A stretch of 64,000 nucleotides of DNA. Origin: Streptomyces griseosporeus (GTDB lineage Bacteria > Actinomycetota > Actinomycetes > Streptomycetales > Streptomycetaceae). Each line of letters starts with the position of its first letter. Position 1 is the first letter of the stretch. The translations under genes were made by a program, and so were the position numbers. Below are positions 61,255 through 64,000 of this stretch, one piece after another. Location of the stretch: contig NZ_BNBR01000001.1 in the NCBI RefSeq assembly GCF_014656055.1, positions 496,001 to 560,000 on the forward strand, given 5' to 3'. The notes below the pieces were generated by a model that worked only from the letters and a program-made list of their open reading frames with translations, was not told the DNA's origin and made no database searches.

Positions 61255-61378
61255 CCCCCCACCGCCGCCCCGCACGCCCTCCACCCTTGCCCCGTACGGC
61301 CCCCGCCCCGCTCGGGCGGGGTCTCCTCCGGATGTGACGCCCCTCGCCTCACACGGCGCGGCAGTGTAGACATGGCAC

Positions 61379-64000
61379 ATGGTCCGACTTCTCGGTCGCT
61401 CCGGGACCCGGTCGCCCCGTCCCGGCGGCATGCGCTCCGCGCCCGCCTCCGACCGTGTCCGTCAGACCTCCACGGGACGGAAGCCCGCCCCGGCCGGGGA
61501 CCGGGCGCGGGACGGCGGGGGCAGGAACCGGTGGGGGGCCGGGCTGCGGGCGGCTCTGGCCGGACGCAGCCTGGCCGGACAGGTGTTCGTCTTCCAGGTG
61601 GTCATCGTCCTGCTGCTGGTGCTGGCCGCCGTGGTGGCGCTGGTGCTGCAGTCGCGCGCCGACACCACGCGCGAGGCCCGCAACCGTTCGCTCGCCGTGG
61701 CCCAGACCTTCGCCAACTCCCCCGGCATCGTCGAGGCGCTGCGCAGCCCGCACCCCACCGCCGTGCTCCAGCCGCGCGCGGAGGCGGCGCGGAAGGCGAC
61801 CCACGTCGACTTCATCGTGGTCACGAACACCGAGGGCATCCGCTACACGCACCCCAAGCCGGACCGGATCGGCAAGAAGTTCGTCGGCACCATCGCGCCC
61901 GCGGTGGCCGGCGGGACGGTCGTGGAGGAGGTCGACGGCACGATCGGCCGGCTGGTGCAGGCGGTGGTGCCGGTCAAGGCGCCCGACGGGACCGTGGTGG
62001 GTCTGGTGTCGTCCGGGATCACCACGCGGCACGTGGGCGGCGCCGCGGACCGGCAGCTGCCGCTGGTGCTGGCCGCCGCGGGCGTGGCGATGGCCCTGGC
62101 CACGGCCGGCACCGCGCTGGTCAGCAGACGGCTGCTGCGCCAGACGCACGGGCTGGGCCCGCGCGAGATGACCCGCATGTACGAGCATCACGACGCCGTC
62201 CTGCACTCGGTGCGGGAGGGCGTGATCATCGTCGGCGCGGAGGGCGAGCTGCTGCTCGCCAACGACGAGGCGCACCGGCTGCTGCACCTGCCGGCGGACG
62301 CCGAGCGGCGCCCCGTGCTCGACCTGGGGCTCGATCCGGACACCGCCGAGCTGCTCGCCTCCGGCCGGATGGCCACGGACGAGGTGCACCTGGTGGGCGA
62401 CCGGCTGCTGGCGATCAACCAGCGGCCGACCGACCTGGAGGGCGGCCCGTCCGGCAGCGTGGCCACGCTGCGCGACTCCACCGAGCTGCGCGCCCTGTCG
62501 GGCCGCGCGGAGGAGGCCCGGGAGCGGCTGCATCTGCTGTACGACGCCGGTGTGGCCGTCGGGACGGGCCTGGACGTGGGCCGCACGGCGGAGGAGCTGG
62601 CCGAGCTGGCGGTACCGCGGTTCGCGGACTTCGCCACCGTCGACCTCTTCGACGCGGTGCTCGCCGGGGAGGAGCCGGAGCCGGGCGGCACCCTGCGCCG
62701 TACGGCGCTCAGCGGGATCCGCAAGGACGCGCCGCTGTACCCGGTGAGCGAGCAGCTGCGGTTCGTGGACTCCTCGCCGCAGGGGCGCGCCCTGCGCACG
62801 GGGCAGGCCGTCGCCGAGCCGCGGCTCGCGGAGGCGGCGGGCTGGCAGGCGCAGGACGCGGAACGCTCGGCGCAGGTCGTGGAGTTCGGCATCCACTCGC
62901 TGATCGCGGTGCCGGTGCGGGCGGGCGCGCTGATCCTCGGCGTGGTCACCTTCTGGCGCTCCGAGCGGCCGGTGCCGTTCGACGCCGACGAGGTGGCGCT
63001 GGCCGAGGAGCTGGTGGCGCGGGCCGCGGTCTCCATCGACAACGCCCGCCGCTACACGCGCGAGCACGGTCTGGCGGTGACGCTGCAGCGCAGTCTGCTG
63101 CCGCGCAGCCTGCCCGCGCAGAACGCCCTGGACATCGCCTACCGCTATCTGCCCGCGCAGGCCGGGGTGGGCGGCGACTGGTTCGACGTACTGCCGCTGT
63201 CCGGGGCGCGGGTGGCGCTGGTGGTGGGCGACGTGGTCGGGCACGGGCTGCACGCGGCGGCCACGATGGGCCGGCTGCGGACGGCCGTGCACAACTTCTC
63301 GGCGCTCGATCCGGCGCCGGACGAACTGCTGGCGCTGCTGGACGAGATGGTGGGGCGGATCGACCAGGACGAGGCGGCGGACGGCGGCACCGCGCCGGTC
63401 AGCGGGGCGACCTGCCTGTACGCGGTGTACGACCCGGTGACGCGGCGCTGCACGATGGCCCGCGCGGGTCATCCGCCGCCCGCGGTGGTGGCGCCGGACG
63501 GCACCGTGGAGTTCCCGGACGTGGCGTCCGGGCCGCCTCTCGGCGTGGGCGGGCTGCCGTTCGAGACGGCCGAGCTGGAGCTGGCGGAGGGCAGCCGGCT
63601 GGTGCTGTACACCGACGGTCTGGTGGAGGACCGGGAGCGGGACATCGACTCCGGGCTCGATCTGCTGCGCGACGCGCTGGCCGGGGCGGGCTCCTCCCCG
63701 GAGGAGACGTGCCGGGCGGCGCTCGACGCGCTGCTGCCGGCCCGGCCCGGCGACGACATCGCCCTGCTGGTGGCGCGGACCCGGGCGCTGGGCGCGGACC
63801 GGGTCGCCGAGCGGGAGGTGCCGCTGGACCCGGCGGCGGTGCGGGAGGTGCGCGCGCTGGTCGGGCGGCAGCTGGCCGCGTGGGACCTGGAGGAGCTGGC
63901 GTTCACCACGGAGCTGATCCTGAGCGAGCTGGTGACCAACGCGATCCGCTACGGCAGCGCCCCGGTGCGGGTACGACTGCTGCTCGACCGGACGCTGATC
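61379..64000 (+). CDS. Membrane sensor SpoIIE phosphatase with HATPase domain (3' end outside window)
   Basis: At least 874 residues; the frame runs open to the window edge. A basic tail leads to a membrane helix (FVFQVVIVLLLVLAAVVALVL, near 75), an extracytoplasmic CitA/DcuS-like PAS/Cache sensor (about 100-220, VDFIVVTNTEGIRYTHPKPDRIGKKFVG) and a second helix (LPLVLAAAGVAMALATAGTAL). Cytoplasmic PAS (HDAVLHSVREGVIIVGAEGELLLANDEAHRLL), GAF (LLYDAGVAVGTGLDVGRTAEELAELAV) and SpoIIE (AVTLQRSLLPRSLPAQ, VGGDWFDVLPLSGARVALVVGDVVGHG, VLYTDGLVEDRERD) domains follow, then the start of an RsbW-type HATPase (ELILSELVTNAIRYGSAP). Kinase and phosphatase for one STAS target appear fused. TAGACA at 61367 suggests a leaderless start at 61379. 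Confidence 0.9.
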   Translation, partial: MVRLLGRSGTRSPRPGGMRSAPASDRVRQTSTGRKPAPAGDRARDGGGRNRWGAGLRAALAGRSLAGQVFVFQVVIVLLLVLAAVVALVLQSRADTTREARNRSLAVAQTFANSPGIVEALRSPHPTAVLQPRAEAARKATHVDFIVVTNTEGIRYTHPKPDRIGKKFVGTIAPAVAGGTVVEEVDGTIGRLVQAVVPVKAPDGTVVGLVSSGITTRHVGGAADRQLPLVLAAAGVAMALATAGTALVSRRLLRQTHGLGPREMTRMYEHHDAVLHSVREGVIIVGAEGELLLANDEAHRLLHLPADAERRPVLDLGLDPDTAELLASGRMATDEVHLVGDRLLAINQRPTDLEGGPSGSVATLRDSTELRALSGRAEEARERLHLLYDAGVAVGTGLDVGRTAEELAELAVPRFADFATVDLFDAVLAGEEPEPGGTLRRTALSGIRKDAPLYPVSEQLRFVDSSPQGRALRTGQAVAEPRLAEAAGWQAQDAERSAQVVEFGIHSLIAVPVRAGALILGVVTFWRSERPVPFDADEVALAEELVARAAVSIDNARRYTREHGLAVTLQRSLLPRSLPAQNALDIAYRYLPAQAGVGGDWFDVLPLSGARVALVVGDVVGHGLHAAATMGRLRTAVHNFSALDPAPDELLALLDEMVGRIDQDEAADGGTAPVSGATCLYAVYDPVTRRCTMARAGHPPPAVVAPDGTVEFPDVASGPPLGVGGLPFETAELELAEGSRLVLYTDGLVEDRERDIDSGLDLLRDALAGAGSSPEETCRAALDALLPARPGDDIALLVARTRALGADRVAEREVPLDPAAVREVRALVGRQLAAWDLEELAFTTELILSELVTNAIRYGSAPVRVRLLLDRTLI

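Overview
The window reads as a stretch of Streptomyces chromosome. GC is about 72 percent, the ORFs show the usual third-position GC bias with long shadow frames, starts are mixed ATG, GTG and TTG with GGAGG-like ribosome binding sites, several genes look leaderless, and the gene families (MEDS, MASE1, SpoIIE-type phosphatases, STAS-ANTAR, DUF1996 with a class E sortase signal, duplicated pgm and gap isoforms) are typical of streptomycetes. I see no rRNA, tRNA, CRISPR, insertion sequence, phage block or large biosynthetic cluster. It looks like accessory chromosome-arm DNA: small operons of catabolism, secretion and signalling, with a regulator in or beside many of them. || Layout. 1-3.6 kb: end of a hemerythrin gene, a translationally coupled MEDS-STAS-like and MEDS-HATPase pair, then a Cys-bearing HTH regulator and a DUF3291 gene that share a near-identical operator. 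4-9.6 kb: secreted lipase, Tat-type secreted protein, methyltransferase-urea transporter pair, GCS2 glutamate-cysteine ligase. 9.6-16.7 kb: SRPBCC protein, YihY/BrkB membrane protein, phosphoglucomutase, MOSC plus zinc-ribbon-like pair, PP2C phosphatase-MASE1 operon, membrane-anchored PD-(D/E)XK nuclease. 16.8-21.6 kb: lipid kinase, alkyl-DHAP-synthase-like flavoenzyme, TetR and GlpD, which together suggest a glycerolipid or ether-lipid locus. 21.8-36.5 kb: secreted GH31 enzyme, NUDIX, long GAPDH, trypsin-like protease, small secreted protein, asparagine synthetase, His-rich TPR protein, methyltransferase, beta-lactamase-fold serine hydrolase, Lrp regulator and aminotransferase. || 36.6-45.9 kb: STAS-ANTAR protein, leaderless HTH gene, NlpC/P60 protein that has lost its catalytic Cys behind a long leader resembling a c-di-AMP riboswitch, DUF1996 wall-anchored protein, ABC-2-like membrane protein, DoxX-like protein, a PAS-SpoIIE phosphatase, and an operon of zinc-free ribosomal proteins L33 and L31. 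46-53.3 kb: a broken hydrolase gene, then a divergent sugar locus (GH31 alpha-xylosidase against binding protein, two permeases and a GH1 beta-glucosidase) that fits uptake and breakdown of xyloglucan-type oligosaccharides. 53.3-58.2 kb: DUF72, an amidohydrolase-APC permease operon and a divergent TetR gene across a 21-bp palindrome. 58.2-64 kb: two multidomain SpoIIE phosphatases among minisatellites, the last cut by the window edge. || The strongest unexplained signals are the shared 30-bp operator around the HTH/DUF3291 pair, the MEDS/STAS pair whose phospho-acceptor serines are alanine, the active-site-dead NlpC/P60 protein, and the concentration of partner-switching parts (four PP2C, two STAS-type and at least two HATPase proteins).
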